Below, in pieces: positions 63,995-64,000 of a stretch of 64,000 bases of DNA. Made by a program: the position numbers and the translations under genes. Origin of the DNA: Oceanospirillaceae bacterium. GTDB taxonomy: Bacteria > Pseudomonadota > Gammaproteobacteria > Pseudomonadales > Balneatricaceae. Within the stretch, counting starts at the first letter, position 1. Each line of letters opens with the position of its first letter. Location of the stretch: positions 1 to 64,000 of the forward strand of contig JABSQZ010000008.1 of the NCBI GenBank assembly GCA_013215505.1. Direction: 5' to 3'. The notes beneath the pieces were generated by a model that worked only from the letters and a program-made list of their open reading frames with translations, searched no databases and was not told the DNA's origin.

Positions 63995-64000
63995 ATGAAT
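63995..64000 (+). CDS. Possible start of next gene, cut off by the window end
   Basis: ATGAAT at the very end, 26 bases after the DUF47 stop, with AAGAG at 63981-63985. By family context a phosphate (Pit) permease is expected, but two codons cannot identify it. Confidence 0.3.

Overview
The window reads as a chromosomal segment of a gammaproteobacterium, most likely a marine relative of the Pseudomonadales/Cellvibrionales. This rests on gene order as I know it from Pseudomonas: glnE-ilvE-waaF-waaC, pilU-pilT-yggS-proC-yggT, and lptM-lysA-dapF-DUF484-xerC-HAD. The species is an inference. I saw no phage genes, complete insertion sequence, CRISPR array, rRNA or tRNA.

Layout. 1-5520: a tightly overlapping glycan cluster (two MurG-like glycosyltransferases, a polysaccharide-deacetylase-like protein, two GT4 glycosyltransferases, a histidine phosphatase), then argS. 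7407-8381: a small SnoaL-like protein and a regulatory-looking gap. 8382-14276: a peptide-type ABC importer (fused double ATPase, binding protein, two permeases), followed by a methyltransferase-like gene and the aminopeptidase pepB, so peptide uptake and cytosolic peptide breakdown sit together. 17359-22775: a branched-chain amino acid/amide-type ABC importer with its binding protein last. 22933-23826: an EamA exporter ending in a heptanucleotide tandem repeat.

23827-24653 is a gene-free stretch with two convergent copies of a roughly 200-bp structured repeat. Their stems differ in sequence but keep their pairing. 24654-31058 (minus strand): fba, aspartase, and the C4-dicarboxylate-type two-component pair dctD/dctB. 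31114-31489 is an inverted-repeat-bounded element of unknown nature. Then follow tex, pilU/pilT, yggS-proC-yggT, a DUF4426 gene, rdgB and hemW. 41067-45808 (minus strand): the lptM-lysA-dapF-DUF484-xerC-HAD block, in which the XerC homologue has lost most catalytic residues, including the nucleophilic tyrosine.

45934-58117 holds much of the LPS inner-core and lipid A machinery: waaA, gmhA, gmhB, hldE, msbA, an LpxL-type acyltransferase, a WaaL-type ligase, waaC and waaF. An uncharacterised FAD oxidoreductase and an aldo/keto reductase share the gmhA-gmhB operon. The window closes with ilvE, glnE, a CYTH triphosphatase and a DUF47/PhoU-like gene.

The strongest leads for something undescribed are the covarying structured repeat pair (23926-24470), the XerC pseudo-recombinase (41785-42693), the redox pair in the heptose operon (48504-50494), the glycan cluster at the left edge, and the family of GCGAAYAAGTC palindromes (14286, 21386, 31114).
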